The notes beneath the pieces are model-generated. The model saw nothing but the letters and a program-made list of their open reading frames with translations, had not been told where the DNA came from and did not search any database. A DNA stretch of 43,819 nt from contig CALMVQ010000365.1 in the NCBI GenBank assembly GCA_937873135.1, positions 1 to 43,819 on the forward strand, written 5' to 3'. Below are positions 26,087 to 36,000 of this stretch, piece by piece; positions within the stretch are counted from its first letter, which is position 1, and each line of letters starts with the position of its first letter. The stretch is from an uncultured Scytonema sp. GTDB lineage: Bacteria > Cyanobacteriota > Cyanobacteriia > Cyanobacteriales > Nostocaceae. The translations under genes were made by a program, and so were the position numbers.

Positions 26087-26362
26087 CCGTCCTACAAGGA
26101 CGGCTTTTCTAAGGGCGTGAATGATGAAAATTATGGTACATTAATTGAGTCAGACAAGACGTTAAAACCTACCCCCGGACTGGAGGAAAGTTGACGCCCA
26201 ATACTCGAATTGACGAGATTTTAGGAGATAACACTCTGCCGATACGGCGAACGGGGTGTGCCTGGGAACCCGATATTTAAGGCAGTGCCTGAATCCGGGA
26301 TATAAGAAGTCAATAGACAGAAAACTCTTAAGAATTCCGTACCTTCTAGGTATGGGAGTGTC
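26087..26362 (+). mobile_element. Decayed IS200/IS605-derived element next to tRNA-Asp
   Basis: The left end has a GC-rich hairpin, CCGTCCT-ACA-AGGACGG (26087-26103) followed by CTTTTCT. The right end has an eight-pair hairpin, CCGTACCT-TCT-AGGTATGG (26337-26355), then GAGTGTCAAC. Between them a 43-codon frame (26149-26280, after a TGA) reads VRQDVKTYPRTGGKLTPNTR and further to TAA, which resembles the variable tail found after the zinc ribbon of TnpB. The best reading is an internally deleted IS605-type element that keeps end hairpins. The left hairpin could instead be a terminator for the tRNA gene. Confidence 0.4.
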
Positions 26363-26462
26363 AACAGTGGAAGAAATCTAAAAACGAAAATCCACAACTC
26401 TCAAGTACTCCGCAACTTCTGTGGGGTTAATCCAAAATCTAAAATCCAAAATTCAAAGTAGA

Positions 26463-27905
26463 ATGACTGTTAAAGTCCGTATTGCTCCTAGTCCAACAGG
26501 AAATTTACACATTGGTACAGCTAGGACAGCTGTATTTAATTGGCTATTTGCTCATCACCAAGGTGGCAAATTTATATTGAGAATCGAAGACACAGACTTG
26601 GAGCGATCGCGTCCCGAATATACGGAAAATATCTTACAGGGACTCCGTTGGCTGGGATTGCATTGGGATGAAGGGCCATTGTTCCAAAGCAAACGTTTAG
26701 AACTTTATCAAGCAGCAGTACAAACGCTCGTAGACAAAAAACTTGCCTATCGCTGCTATACCACCACAGAAGAACTAGAAGCGCTGCGAGAAGCACAAAG
26801 CGCAAAAGGTGAAGCTCCGCGCTATGACAATCGTCACCGCGATTTAACACCAGATCAAGAAGCCGTGTTTCAATCTGAAGGACGCAGCTTTGTGATTCGC
26901 TTCAAAATTGATGATGACCGAGAAATCGTCTGGAATGACTTAGTGCGGGATAAAATGATTTGGCGAGGGAGAGATTTAGGTGGTGATATGGTAATCGCCC
27001 GCGCAGCAGTAGATAGTATTGGTCAACCTCTGTACAATTTTGCAGTGGTGGTTGATGACATAGATATGCAGATAACTCACGTGATCCGGGGAGAAGATCA
27101 CATAGCTAACACCGCTAAACAAATTCTGCTGTATGAAGCACTGGAGTCAAAGGTGCCAGAGTTTGCTCATACGCCTTTGATATTAAATCAGGAGGGACGT
27201 AAGCTTTCTAAGCGGGATGGGGTAACTTCTATTTCCGACTTTCAGCATATGGGCTTTGTTTCCGAAGCTTTGGTAAATTATATGACATTGTTGGGTTGGT
27301 CGCCTCCAGACTCAACTCAAGAAATTTTTACTTTGGAAGAAGCATCTCAAAAGTTTAGCTTTGAGCGCGTTAACAAAGCAGGTGCAAAGTTTGACTGGGC
27401 TAAGTTGGATTGGTTAAACAGTCAGTACCTCCACGGAATGGACGTACAAAAGCTGACGGATTTAATTATTCCTTACTGCGAAGAAGCCGGGTATCAATTT
27501 ACCGGAGGACGCGATCGCGCTTGGTTGGAGCAACTCGTGGTTTTAATTCAGCCCAGTCTAACTCGTTTGAAAGATGCCGTAGACCAGAGTCAATTATTTT
27601 TTACCGAAGCAGTTGGATTTAGCGATGAGGCAAATACACAATTGCAGCAACAAGGTTCTGCCGAGACTCTCAAAGCAATTCTCACGGTGCTGGAAAATCA
27701 TCAGCAACTGAGCGAAACGACGACTCAAGACATGATTAAACAAGTGATCAAAGAGCAAAATGTCAAAAAAGGCTTGGTGATGCGATCGCTACGTGCAGCG
27801 TTGACTGGAGATATGCATGGTCCTGATTTGATTCAAACGTGGTTATTGCTCAATAAAATTAGTTTGGACAAACCACGCTTGCTTCAAGCAAGCACAGTTG
27901 TGTAA
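26463..27905 (+). CDS. gltX: Glutamyl-tRNA synthetase
   Basis: A class I aminoacyl-tRNA synthetase that charges tRNA-Glu, which in cyanobacteria also feeds tetrapyrrole synthesis through glutamyl-tRNA reductase. The 480-aa enzyme starts [20 protein letters not shown], with the HIGH-type signature, and has the KMSKS variant KLSKRDG near residue 246. Other family blocks such as [23 protein letters not shown] are complete. ATG 26463 is chosen because the residue run VRIAPSPTG normally begins right after the start Met; the frame is open to 26421 but that upstream part is A-rich repeat-like DNA. Confidence 0.95.
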   Translation: MTVKVRIAPSPTGNLHIGTARTAVFNWLFAHHQGGKFILRIEDTDLERSRPEYTENILQGLRWLGLHWDEGPLFQSKRLELYQAAVQTLVDKKLAYRCYTTTEELEALREAQSAKGEAPRYDNRHRDLTPDQEAVFQSEGRSFVIRFKIDDDREIVWNDLVRDKMIWRGRDLGGDMVIARAAVDSIGQPLYNFAVVVDDIDMQITHVIRGEDHIANTAKQILLYEALESKVPEFAHTPLILNQEGRKLSKRDGVTSISDFQHMGFVSEALVNYMTLLGWSPPDSTQEIFTLEEASQKFSFERVNKAGAKFDWAKLDWLNSQYLHGMDVQKLTDLIIPYCEEAGYQFTGGRDRAWLEQLVVLIQPSLTRLKDAVDQSQLFFTEAVGFSDEANTQLQQQGSAETLKAILTVLENHQQLSETTTQDMIKQVIKEQNVKKGLVMRSLRAALTGDMHGPDLIQTWLLLNKISLDKPRLLQASTVV

Positions 27906-27945
27906 AATTCTCATTCCTTGTTGTCGCACGATTGATAACTATTGT

Positions 27946-27997
27946 AGAGACGCGACATATATAGTACAAAGCATACAGTTAGAACGCGCGCGTCTCT
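27946..27997. repeat. Inverted repeat after gltX
   Basis: AGAGACGCG (27946-27954) and CGCGTCTCT (27989-27997) are exact complements around a 34-base spacer. The AGAGACGCG...CGCGTCTCT wording is a familiar dispersed hairpin of Nostocales and may also end the gltX transcript. Confidence 0.6.
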
Positions 27998-28139
27998 CAC
28001 AAATAAATTTTCTTCCATCAACTCAAAACCCTTAGAGTATTGGGCTCAGACTACTACACATAGTTAAATACCCTCAGCTTGGGAACTTATTATGTAAAAT
28101 TAGTGTCATTGAAAGCACTGAGAAAATAATGTAGTCAGA

Positions 28140-28643
28140 ATGCCGACAAAAGTGGTAAACTCGGGGATAAGATTATCATTATTGATAGTAACGCTAGCGA
28201 TCGCATCAGTAACTAATCACACAGCACAGGCTCAGAAGATACCCTCACTTATGCTTTTTGGAGATGTTTCCATTGGAAGTGGGTTTTCTCCAGACCCCCT
28301 GACAGTTCGCGGTATGAGTGGCGGTAATATAACTGGAAAGCAAATTGCTGGTAGATCTGAAACTCCTACAGGACCATGTGTCGGATTTTTTGATGAGAAA
28401 CCAGACCACACCTTGGTACTAACTAGTAAATTTGGTTACTTGAGTTTGGTAGTGAAAAGTCCAGATGACACGACTCTAATTGTAATTGGTCCTGGCGGTA
28501 CTTGGTGCAATGACGATTTTCAAGGGAAAAATCCAGGAATTGTTGGTGAATGGCTTCCTGGGACTTACAAAATTTGGGTCGGTTCATATAAAAAAGAGCG
28601 GTATTTCCCATACAGCCTAGAAATTACGAAAGCAAAGTGGTAA
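28140..28643 (+). CDS. Secreted protein of unknown function (167 aa)
   Basis: An N-terminal signal peptide is clear: basic start, hydrophobic LSLLIVTLAIASVTNH, and a likely cleavage after TAQA near residue 31. The mature part is beta-rich and contains GPCVGFFDEKPDHTLVLTSK, then TLIVIGPGGTWCNDDFQGKN and GTYKIWVGSYKKERYFPYSLEIT, with two Cys that may pair. This pattern resembles small cyanobacterial exported proteins related to pre-peptidase C-terminal-like domains. Enzymatic residues are not apparent. It stands alone between gltX and ftsH. Confidence 0.65.
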   Translation: MPTKVVNSGIRLSLLIVTLAIASVTNHTAQAQKIPSLMLFGDVSIGSGFSPDPLTVRGMSGGNITGKQIAGRSETPTGPCVGFFDEKPDHTLVLTSKFGYLSLVVKSPDDTTLIVIGPGGTWCNDDFQGKNPGIVGEWLPGTYKIWVGSYKKERYFPYSLEITKAKW

Positions 28644-29321
28644 TTTGACCTATGCTGCTATGCTCCGACGCTTAAAAACGTGGGATTGAAACTTGGACGT
28701 CTTGTAGAAGAGAGATATAGCCCACCCACGCGCACCCCTCACTCTCACAATCGGTTTTTTTCGTATTTTGATTCACGATAAAGGCTGCAATTTATACCAA
28801 CACTAACAAATTCCGCATGGCGACGGCCAATCCCAAATCTTCAAACGTCCAAAATTCGTAATGTAACAATTTAGGGTGCGGAATGTAGGATATAGCGCAT
28901 CTCAACACAAATTTTCCCCGAAGTATGCTCATTTTTTATTGATACCTCTTACATAGCAGCATAACTACCTTTGTTTGTAATATCCAAGATACTGATATTA
29001 ATAAGTGTAAAACACGAGACTCGTTATGTATGTACAAGGATTGTTCAAAGAGCCTTCCCCCCTCTACCAAAGGTTAAGAAAAATTGATTTTTGCCAGAAG
29101 TCCAATCATTAGGTATAGTCCAAGGGAGCAAAATTAAGTTAAATTTAATTAAGATTCTTAATGCTGTTTTGGTTTGCCGACGCTAGAAATAGCTAGTCAG
29201 ACTCTATTGGTCACACGTTTAGATAAAAAATGCAGTTATAGACATCGATTTAAAAGCTCTGTACGAGGCGGCCACTGCAACTGAATGGATTTATCGTATA
29301 TGCATCTAGAGGCGAAATAAA
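28644..29321. other. 678-bp leader region upstream of ftsH
   Basis: No gene is supported on either strand. The last 25 bases contain GAGGCG before the ftsH ATG. A long leader in front of ftsH is consistent with stress-regulated transcription, but I cannot place a promoter. Confidence 0.4.
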
Positions 29322-31208
29322 ATGAAATTCTCCTGGAAAGTCCTACTACTTTGGACATTGCCAGCTTTGGTAATTGGCTTTTTCTTTTGGCAAGGAGCAT
29401 TTGCTAATGTCCCATCAGACATGAGTAAGAATGCTGCCAATACTCGGATGACCTACGGTCGCTTTCTAGAATACTTAGATGCCGACCGAGTCACCAGTGT
29501 GGATCTTTATGAAGGCGGTAGGACAGCTATTGTGCAAGCCGTTGATCGCGACCTCGACAACCGCGTACAACGAGTACGGGTGGATTTGCCTATTAACGCT
29601 CCCGAGCTGATTAGCAAGCTTAAAGAAAAAGGAGTGAGTTTTGATGCCCATCCCATGCGGAACGATGGAGCAATCTGGGGACTGTTAGGCAACCTGATTT
29701 TCCCGATATTACTGATTACCGGACTGTTCTTTTTGTTCCGTCGTTCTAGTAATCTTCCAGGTGGTCCTGGTCAAGCGATGAACTTTGGCAAATCCAAAGC
29801 ACGCTTCCAAATGGAGGCAAAAACTGGAGTGAAATTTGACGACGTAGCAGGTATCGAAGAAGCGAAAGAAGAGCTACAAGAAGTTGTCACCTTCCTGAAA
29901 CAACCAGAAAAGTTTACCGCAGTTGGCGCACGCATTCCTAAAGGAGTGCTACTAATTGGACCTCCAGGAACCGGGAAAACTTTGCTAGCAAAAGCGATCG
30001 CCGGCGAAGCTGGTGTACCCTTCTTCAGCATCTCAGGTTCGGAATTTGTGGAAATGTTTGTCGGTGTCGGCGCATCCCGCGTGCGCGACCTCTTTAAGAA
30101 AGCTAAAGACAACGCCCCATGCATCATCTTCATTGATGAAATTGATGCTGTTGGTAGACAAAGAGGTGCTGGCATTGGCGGCGGTAATGATGAAAGGGAA
30201 CAAACCCTCAACCAACTGCTCACCGAAATGGACGGTTTTGAGGGCAACACTGGCATCATTATTATTGCCGCTACCAACCGTCCCGATGTATTAGACGCAG
30301 CATTACTGCGTCCCGGACGTTTCGACAGACAAATCATGGTAGATGCACCAGACATCAAAGGACGTCTGGAAATTCTCAAAGTTCACGCCCGCAACAAGAA
30401 ATTAGATAAGAGCGTTTCCTTGGACGCGATCGCCCGCCGCACTCCTGGTTTTACAGGAGCCGACTTAGCCAACCTGCTGAACGAAGCTGCGATTTTGACA
30501 GCGCGTCGGCGGAAAGAAGCTGTCACCCTCACAGAAATTGATGACGCTGTAGATCGGGTAGTCGCTGGTATGGAAGGAACTCCCCTAGTCGATAGCAAAA
30601 GCAAGCGCTTGATTGCCTATCACGAAGTTGGACACGCTTTGATAGGTACACTTGTCAAAGAACACGATCCTGTACAGAAAGTGACCTTGATTCCACGAGG
30701 ACAAGCTCAGGGTTTGACTTGGTTTATGCCAGATGAAGATCAAGGGTTAATTTCTCGTTCTCAGTTGAAAGCAAGAATCACAGGTGCTTTGGGCGGTCGT
30801 GCTGCGGAAGATATCATCTTTGGAAATGCGGAAGTCACTACAGGTGCTGGTAACGACTTGCAACAGGTGACTAACATGGCACGCCAAATGGTAACCCGGT
30901 TTGGGATGTCTAATTTAGGTCCCTTGTCCTTAGAAAGTCAGACAGGAGAAGTGTTCTTAGGTCGTGACTGGATGACGCGCTCTGAATATTCAGAGTCGAT
31001 CGCCGCTCGGATTGATTCCCAAGTCCGCACTATTGTGGAAGAATGCTACGAAACAGCAAAGCGGATTATGCGTGAAAATCGTTCCGTAATGGATCGTTTG
31101 GTAGATCTGCTTGTTGAAAAAGAAAGCATTGATGGTAACGAATTCCGTCAGATTGTTGCTGAGTACACTGATGTGCCAGAAAAGCAACAATATGTTCCTC
31201 AGTTATAA
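29322..31208 (+). CDS. ftsH: ATP-dependent zinc metalloprotease FtsH (FtsH2 type)
   Basis: A 628-aa membrane protease. Two N-terminal membrane helices (about 7-27 and 118-140) flank a lumenal domain with [11 protein letters not shown]. The AAA+ domain has Walker A GPPGTGKT (213-220), Walker [13 protein letters not shown], and the second region of homology [19 protein letters not shown]. The peptidase domain has zinc motif HEVGH (434-438). Its N-terminus [20 protein letters not shown] is nearly that of Synechocystis FtsH2 (slr0228), the subunit that removes damaged D1 protein in photosystem II repair, so the same role is expected. A 40-bp palindrome lies 57 bp after the stop. Confidence 0.95.
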   Translation: MKFSWKVLLLWTLPALVIGFFFWQGAFANVPSDMSKNAANTRMTYGRFLEYLDADRVTSVDLYEGGRTAIVQAVDRDLDNRVQRVRVDLPINAPELISKLKEKGVSFDAHPMRNDGAIWGLLGNLIFPILLITGLFFLFRRSSNLPGGPGQAMNFGKSKARFQMEAKTGVKFDDVAGIEEAKEELQEVVTFLKQPEKFTAVGARIPKGVLLIGPPGTGKTLLAKAIAGEAGVPFFSISGSEFVEMFVGVGASRVRDLFKKAKDNAPCIIFIDEIDAVGRQRGAGIGGGNDEREQTLNQLLTEMDGFEGNTGIIIIAATNRPDVLDAALLRPGRFDRQIMVDAPDIKGRLEILKVHARNKKLDKSVSLDAIARRTPGFTGADLANLLNEAAILTARRRKEAVTLTEIDDAVDRVVAGMEGTPLVDSKSKRLIAYHEVGHALIGTLVKEHDPVQKVTLIPRGQAQGLTWFMPDEDQGLISRSQLKARITGALGGRAAEDIIFGNAEVTTGAGNDLQQVTNMARQMVTRFGMSNLGPLSLESQTGEVFLGRDWMTRSEYSESIAARIDSQVRTIVEECYETAKRIMRENRSVMDRLVDLLVEKESIDGNEFRQIVAEYTDVPEKQQYVPQL

Positions 31209-31265
31209 TCGGCAAATTTTGTTCTTGTCTATCATTTGTCCTTAGTACAACGTTTCAGCCTTTTG

Positions 31266-31305
31266 GTTCGTAGTTGCGCTTTAGCGCTAAAGCGCAACTA
31301 CGAAC
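31266..31305. repeat. Perfect 40-bp palindrome after ftsH
   Basis: GTTCGTAGTTGCGCTTTAGC (31266-31285) is followed immediately by its exact complement, with no loop. A related but interrupted copy lies at 42016-42115, so this is a dispersed palindromic repeat rather than a simple terminator. Confidence 0.8.
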
Positions 31306-31320
31306 TAGAGACAATTAGAG

Positions 31321-31654
31321 TTACAACTCTTCATCCAATTCACTCTCGTACATCTGCCAAATCTCTGGCTCCATGAAGAACAAGGGAGAATCTCAACGGT
31401 GGCATCCTGAATGCGATAGAAAATCAGATAATCCTGAAAATTCTTAATGCGCCATTGTCGGACTTCGCCTAATTTCGATACCACCAACTGGATCACCTTT
31501 CCCATGCTGGGAGTCTTTGCCAACTGGGTAAACGTTGCTTCCGCCGCATCCAGGACTTTACTGCCGCATCTGCATTGCCATTGACTAAAATATAATTTGC
31601 CTGTTGTCGCAAATCTTGTGTCGCCCGATCTTTGACAATCAACCAATAATTCAT
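31321..31654 (-). pseudogene. RelE/ParE-family toxin gene with frameshifts
   Basis: The minus strand starts MNYWLIVKDRATQDLRQQAN at ATG 31654, then loses frame near 31559 where KSWMRRK replaces the expected KFLDAAEATF; restoring one base would continue into LDAAEATFTQLAKTPSMGKV and WRIKNFQDYLIFYRI, typical of the ParE toxin core. A second frame change occurs near the end (EILPCSS versus LVLHGARDLADV). The ATG overlaps the antitoxin stop by four bases (ATGA), the standard operon layout. The toxin is therefore very probably inactive unless the window has sequencing errors. Confidence 0.75.
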
Positions 31655-31911
31655 GCGTCGTTCGTTGTCCCTGAATTATTCTGACTCAAGACCGATTTCC
31701 GCAAATTTTGCCAATAGTCTGGTGTCACTTCCTGAGAAGCGGAATCAATTCCTTCGCGTAATAACGCCTCTAACTTGTCTTGTGCCTTGCGTTTTTGGTC
31801 TTGCTGCACCAAATCCAAGAAATATTCGCCGATGCTACTGTAAGCACCTGCCGTCACCTGGACCTCAACATAAACGCGTACCTCATCGGGTAAAACAATG
31901 TTGATATTCAT
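31651..31911 (-). CDS. ParD-family antitoxin
   Basis: The 86-aa protein begins MNINIVLPDEVRVYVEVQVT, with AGAYSSIGEYFLDLVQQDQK following: a ribbon-helix-helix DNA-binding N-terminus of the ParD/CC2985 type, then a toxin-binding helix (LEALLREGIDSASQEVTPDYWQNLRKSV). It would normally neutralise and co-repress with the downstream ParE toxin, whose gene is frameshifted. The antitoxin frame is intact, as expected if loss of the toxin came first. It is on the minus strand, 80 bp from the HAD gene. Confidence 0.85.
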   Translation of the reverse strand: MNINIVLPDEVRVYVEVQVTAGAYSSIGEYFLDLVQQDQKRKAQDKLEALLREGIDSASQEVTPDYWQNLRKSVLSQNNSGTTNDA

Positions 31912-31991
31912 CGGTTTTTAACTCTAGCTATGTCTATTTTAGAGTTTGAAGATAACAGGTAAGTACCTGTGCAAAATTGAGTTCATACTCA

Positions 31992-32723
31992 TTAATCAAC
32001 AATTTGAATTTCATCAAGTTGAGCGATCGCCACATCCGCACCTCGAACATTTTCTGACTTGTTTATCCAGGTAATACCAATGCAACCTGCGGCTTTGGCG
32101 TTACGTGCCATTTGCATATCACCCACAGAATCTCCTACCATCAGTGTGGCCTCAGGTTCTACGCCCAATGACTCGCAAGCTTGCAAAAACAAAACTGGAT
32201 CTGGTTTACTCGGTCCTTCATCGACACCCATAAGTAATTGAAAGTAATCATTTAACTTATGATGGTTGACAAAAGTACGCACTTCTGATGTTGTAGCAGC
32301 AGAAAGAATACCAATTTTCAATCCGGCTTGCGAAAGATTTCTGAGGACTTCAACACTACCAACATACAAAGGTGCAGGAGTTGTACCAATGTATTTTTCC
32401 GCATCTGCCAAAGCTTGACGGGCGATCGCTAACGACTCAAACCACCCCCGTCCACTTTCCGCAACATATGCTGCTATTGCGACTTCTGTTTCACGACGAC
32501 TCGCGACTGCGATTAATCCGGCAGGATCGAGAGTCTTGCCATTAACCCCAAACGCCATTAACAGTGGTTCCCCAGTTCCCGGAATTTGAGCGTCTACTAT
32601 TCGTGCGCTTTTTTGGGCAAGCGATCGTAAATAACCTTCTGAATCTTCCAAGGTGCCGTTTTTGTCAAACAAAATCGCTTGAATATTAGAAAAGCTGACA
32701 TTTCTACACTTAATAGTTACCAA
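31992..32723 (-). CDS. HAD-superfamily hydrolase with DKNGTL motif I
   Basis: The 243-aa product is a HAD-IA-type phosphatase-like protein. Motif I is FDKNGTLED (Asp20, Asn22), motif II is GILSAATTS, the Lys motif is GPSKPDPVLF and the final motif is MVGDSVGDMQMARNAKAAG. The second Asp of DxDGT, the usual general acid/base, is Asn here, which in characterised HAD enzymes lowers phosphatase turnover. The cap domain lies between motif I and II (residues 30-125). The start is TTG 32723 with GGAG eight bases before it. Substrate is unknown. Confidence 0.8.
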   Translation of the reverse strand: MVTIKCRNVSFSNIQAILFDKNGTLEDSEGYLRSLAQKSARIVDAQIPGTGEPLLMAFGVNGKTLDPAGLIAVASRRETEVAIAAYVAESGRGWFESLAIARQALADAEKYIGTTPAPLYVGSVEVLRNLSQAGLKIGILSAATTSEVRTFVNHHKLNDYFQLLMGVDEGPSKPDPVLFLQACESLGVEPEATLMVGDSVGDMQMARNAKAAGCIGITWINKSENVRGADVAIAQLDEIQIVD

Positions 32724-33077
32724 AAAATATCTCCTCAGTTGTTTCAGAACAAGAATTCACTTTCCGCAAATTAAATCGAAGAGTGCAAATAATAGGCAAA
32801 CGCCTAGAGTGAACTAGTAACGTCAAAAGGTATTCGGATTTCTCTAAATGGATGTGAACTTTCCTCAGCTTATCTACAATCACCCCTGTTGAACATAAAA
32901 ATATTTAATGTGTTTGTTAATACTTTCAGTAGTAACAAACTTAATGAAACCTCAATGGCTGAGGTTAAAGAAAAGAAACGATGTCCGGACGGATAGAGTT
33001 AAAAGCGGTAATAGGTTAAAATATATGGGGTATTAAGTAGTATCCCTGAGAACTGTAAACGAAGATTAAAAGCAAAT
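32724..33077. other. Divergent gap between the HAD and helicase genes
   Basis: This 354-bp region should carry the promoters of both genes. I see no clear operator, repeat or small gene. The helicase ATG has only a weak upstream GAAG as ribosome site. Confidence 0.4.
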
Positions 33078-36000
33078 ATGCCATCCTTTCAAGCTGAACC
33101 TGAGAATTTTGTTGAATTGCTACAAATTGTTCGAGATGGTTCGGTTTGCAGCTTGAAGTCAGGAGAATATAAGGGACCATTTACTATTGATCGCTCGATT
33201 ACAATTTGCGGTACCGGTGCGGATACAGTCATTTTTGCAGTTGATGAACCGGCTTTGGTTGTGAAAGTCCCTGGAGTCAGACTGGAAAATCTGGCGATCG
33301 CTCGAACTGTAGGAGGAGACACTGGTGAAATTGTTTTGTCTGCAACAACGGATACCTCCCCTGTTTGTAAATCTGTGAAGTTAACTGGAGTTGCACCAAA
33401 TGTCCAATGGGAAAGTGCAAGTTGGGATATTCCTTCAGTGTTGGACTTTGGAGAAATACCAATAAATCGTCAGGTAGAACGTTCCTGGGAACTGCAAGTA
33501 GGCGCACCTGGTAAAATTTCATCGGATGTCGATTGGCTGCTTTGTGCCGATACACATCTCTATCCTGGAATCCAGAATTTACACGTTATTATCAATTCCA
33601 AAGACATTCCATCCGGAACAATTCTATCTGGTTCTCTATTTTTAGAAGCGGAAGACGGGAAAAGAAATATTAAGATCATCGGTGTAGTTAAGGCACATCA
33701 GTCCACAGATGTCAAGGCAATTTATACTATTTCAAATAAGAAACATATAGAAGATTGGGGGTACAGATTTGTTAGCGAACGGGCGATAGATAAGTTAATT
33801 CGTGATGTAGAAAATATAAGTCAAAAAGATTCTGATTGGGGGCAAAGAGACGGTATACAAGCTTTGATGTCTTATCTGATTGGCGACTCACCAGTACTTT
33901 TTTATGTACACCGGAAGGAAGTCAATCAAAGATCTTCCGAAGAAGAAATGTGGGAACTCATAATTGCCACAGATCGTGATGATTTTGAATTACCAACAAA
34001 GCTAAAGCAGTGGGATAAAACTTTACGTTTGTTAGCTATAGTACGTTCAGAAGACGGAGAGGGCGGCTTAAAAATATGTGATGCAGGGTTAGTAGAACTT
34101 CCTAGAGGCAGAGAAGATGGATTTTGCCTCCCCAGCTATTTAAGACTTTTACCAAATCCTCGATTGGGAGTTTCGGCGTTAGCGATCAAACGGATGAAAA
34201 AACTCCCATTTTGGAGCGATCGCCATATTCCTACAGAACATCAACTACAAGTTTGGAACACCTTTTTAGAAATAGAAGAACGCATTGCCAAAGCACGTCA
34301 ATTTTGCGTTTCCTTCCTCAGCCATAATGGCGGTGCAAATACCAAACAATTAACTTTTGAGATTGATGTAGAATCAGCAAGCTTGGATGGATCTGCTGAA
34401 AATTATCTCGATGAAAATGATTTTTGGCAACGCGCTAAACAGGCACGGAATGAAGATATCAGCTTATTTGATTCCGATATGCCTCCCACCCCTTTAAAAA
34501 GAGGATTGCCGAAGGTCGGGGGATGCAGATTAGGGACTATCACAGAGGTTGACCCGAAAGGGAGTAAAATTCGTCTGAGGCTAGATGTTGATTTGGTTGA
34601 GCGAATCACACAAGGACGTTATCAACTACCCAATAAAGGATTTTTGTATTTTGAGGCAGCTGGTGATATCTACCAAATCAATCAAAAGAAAAAAGCTTTG
34701 GAAAACTTGCGATTGGGTCGTACTCAGAATACTTATTTGAGTAAATTCTTATTCGATGCTTCTCAAGCAAGAGTCCCGCGAAAAATTATTCAACTGCAAC
34801 CGCAGGATTTACTGAAACGCGATGCGAATCCCGACCAAATTGCCGCTGTAGCAGCAGTACTTTCAGCCCCCGATATGGTTCTCATTCAAGGACCACCCGG
34901 TACAGGTAAAACTACAGTGATTGCAGAAATTTGCTATCAAGTCGCCCTTCGAGGTGGTAAGACACTGATCGCTTCACAAGCAAATTTAGCCGTAGATAAT
35001 GCCCTCAGTCGCTTAGTTCACAGTCCCGTTATCCGTGCTCTGCGAAAGGGAAAAGCTGATAAAGTTCAAGAAGAAGGACAGGCTTTTTTAGAAGATAACG
35101 TCATTAGTACGTGGCTGCAAAATACTGCTGGTGACTGTGAAAAGAGTTTATCAAAGCATCAAGAAAATGTATCGGTTTTCCAAAAGTTACTGACGCCATC
35201 ACAGCAATTTACTGCTTACTTAGAAACTGAGGAAGAGTTTCAACAGCAACAAAAGCAGCTTCGAGAGGATAAACTCAACTTAGAAGAAAACTGTAGGAAG
35301 CTTGAAACAATCTACCAAGAAACAGACGCAAAGAGTAGCGAGATTGAATCTTTGATCGCCGGGTTGGAAAATCTTCTCAATTCTGATAAGAGAGTCAATT
35401 GGGAAGATCCCGAAGTGACAAATTTTTTACCGCGTCTTCAAGCATACACAAAAGGCAACGCTTTAGTAGAAGACTTTGTGGCAAATGTGCGTACAGCCAT
35501 TAGTCAAACCACCGAACTTGGTTTCGTTCGCCCTGCATATGGTGCCTTTGGGCTGGCAGTTTGGCTGCAAGAGACTGTGGCTACTGAAATATCTCAGTTG
35601 CGGACAGTATTAAATGACGTTAAGGACGCAGCGACAGCCACGTCAGAAGTGGCAGAAATGGTAGAAGTGTTTCGTCAGAATACTGGATATTTAAATGAAG
35701 CCAAAAAGAATTATCAGCACATCCTTGCCAATCAACAAAGCATACAATCACAAATCAAACATTTAGAAAATCGCCGAAGCGAACTGGATTTTATCATCAA
35801 TGCAGTTAAAGAATGGAAGTCAACAGCTAATTCCCGACTCTGCAAAATTTTGTCAGATTGTCGGCAAAGTGGTCAACTTTTGAAAGATGATTTGATTGGA
35901 TTACCTGCTGGGTTGTGGATGCTTGCTCGTTCGTTAAACTTACCGCTTGTACCAAACAACTATAAAGTTAATAAAATTGATCAGATACCGAATTGGGGGC

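Noticed and set aside
28676-28696. A GGGATTGAAAC-type sequence resembling the end of a CRISPR repeat
   Set aside because: Only one copy is present; no spaced second copy or leader is seen within several hundred bases.
29771-30379. Long 202-aa minus-strand frame inside ftsH
   Set aside because: Shadow of the strongly conserved AAA+ domain; Ser/Ala/Pro-rich composition is a codon-bias artefact.
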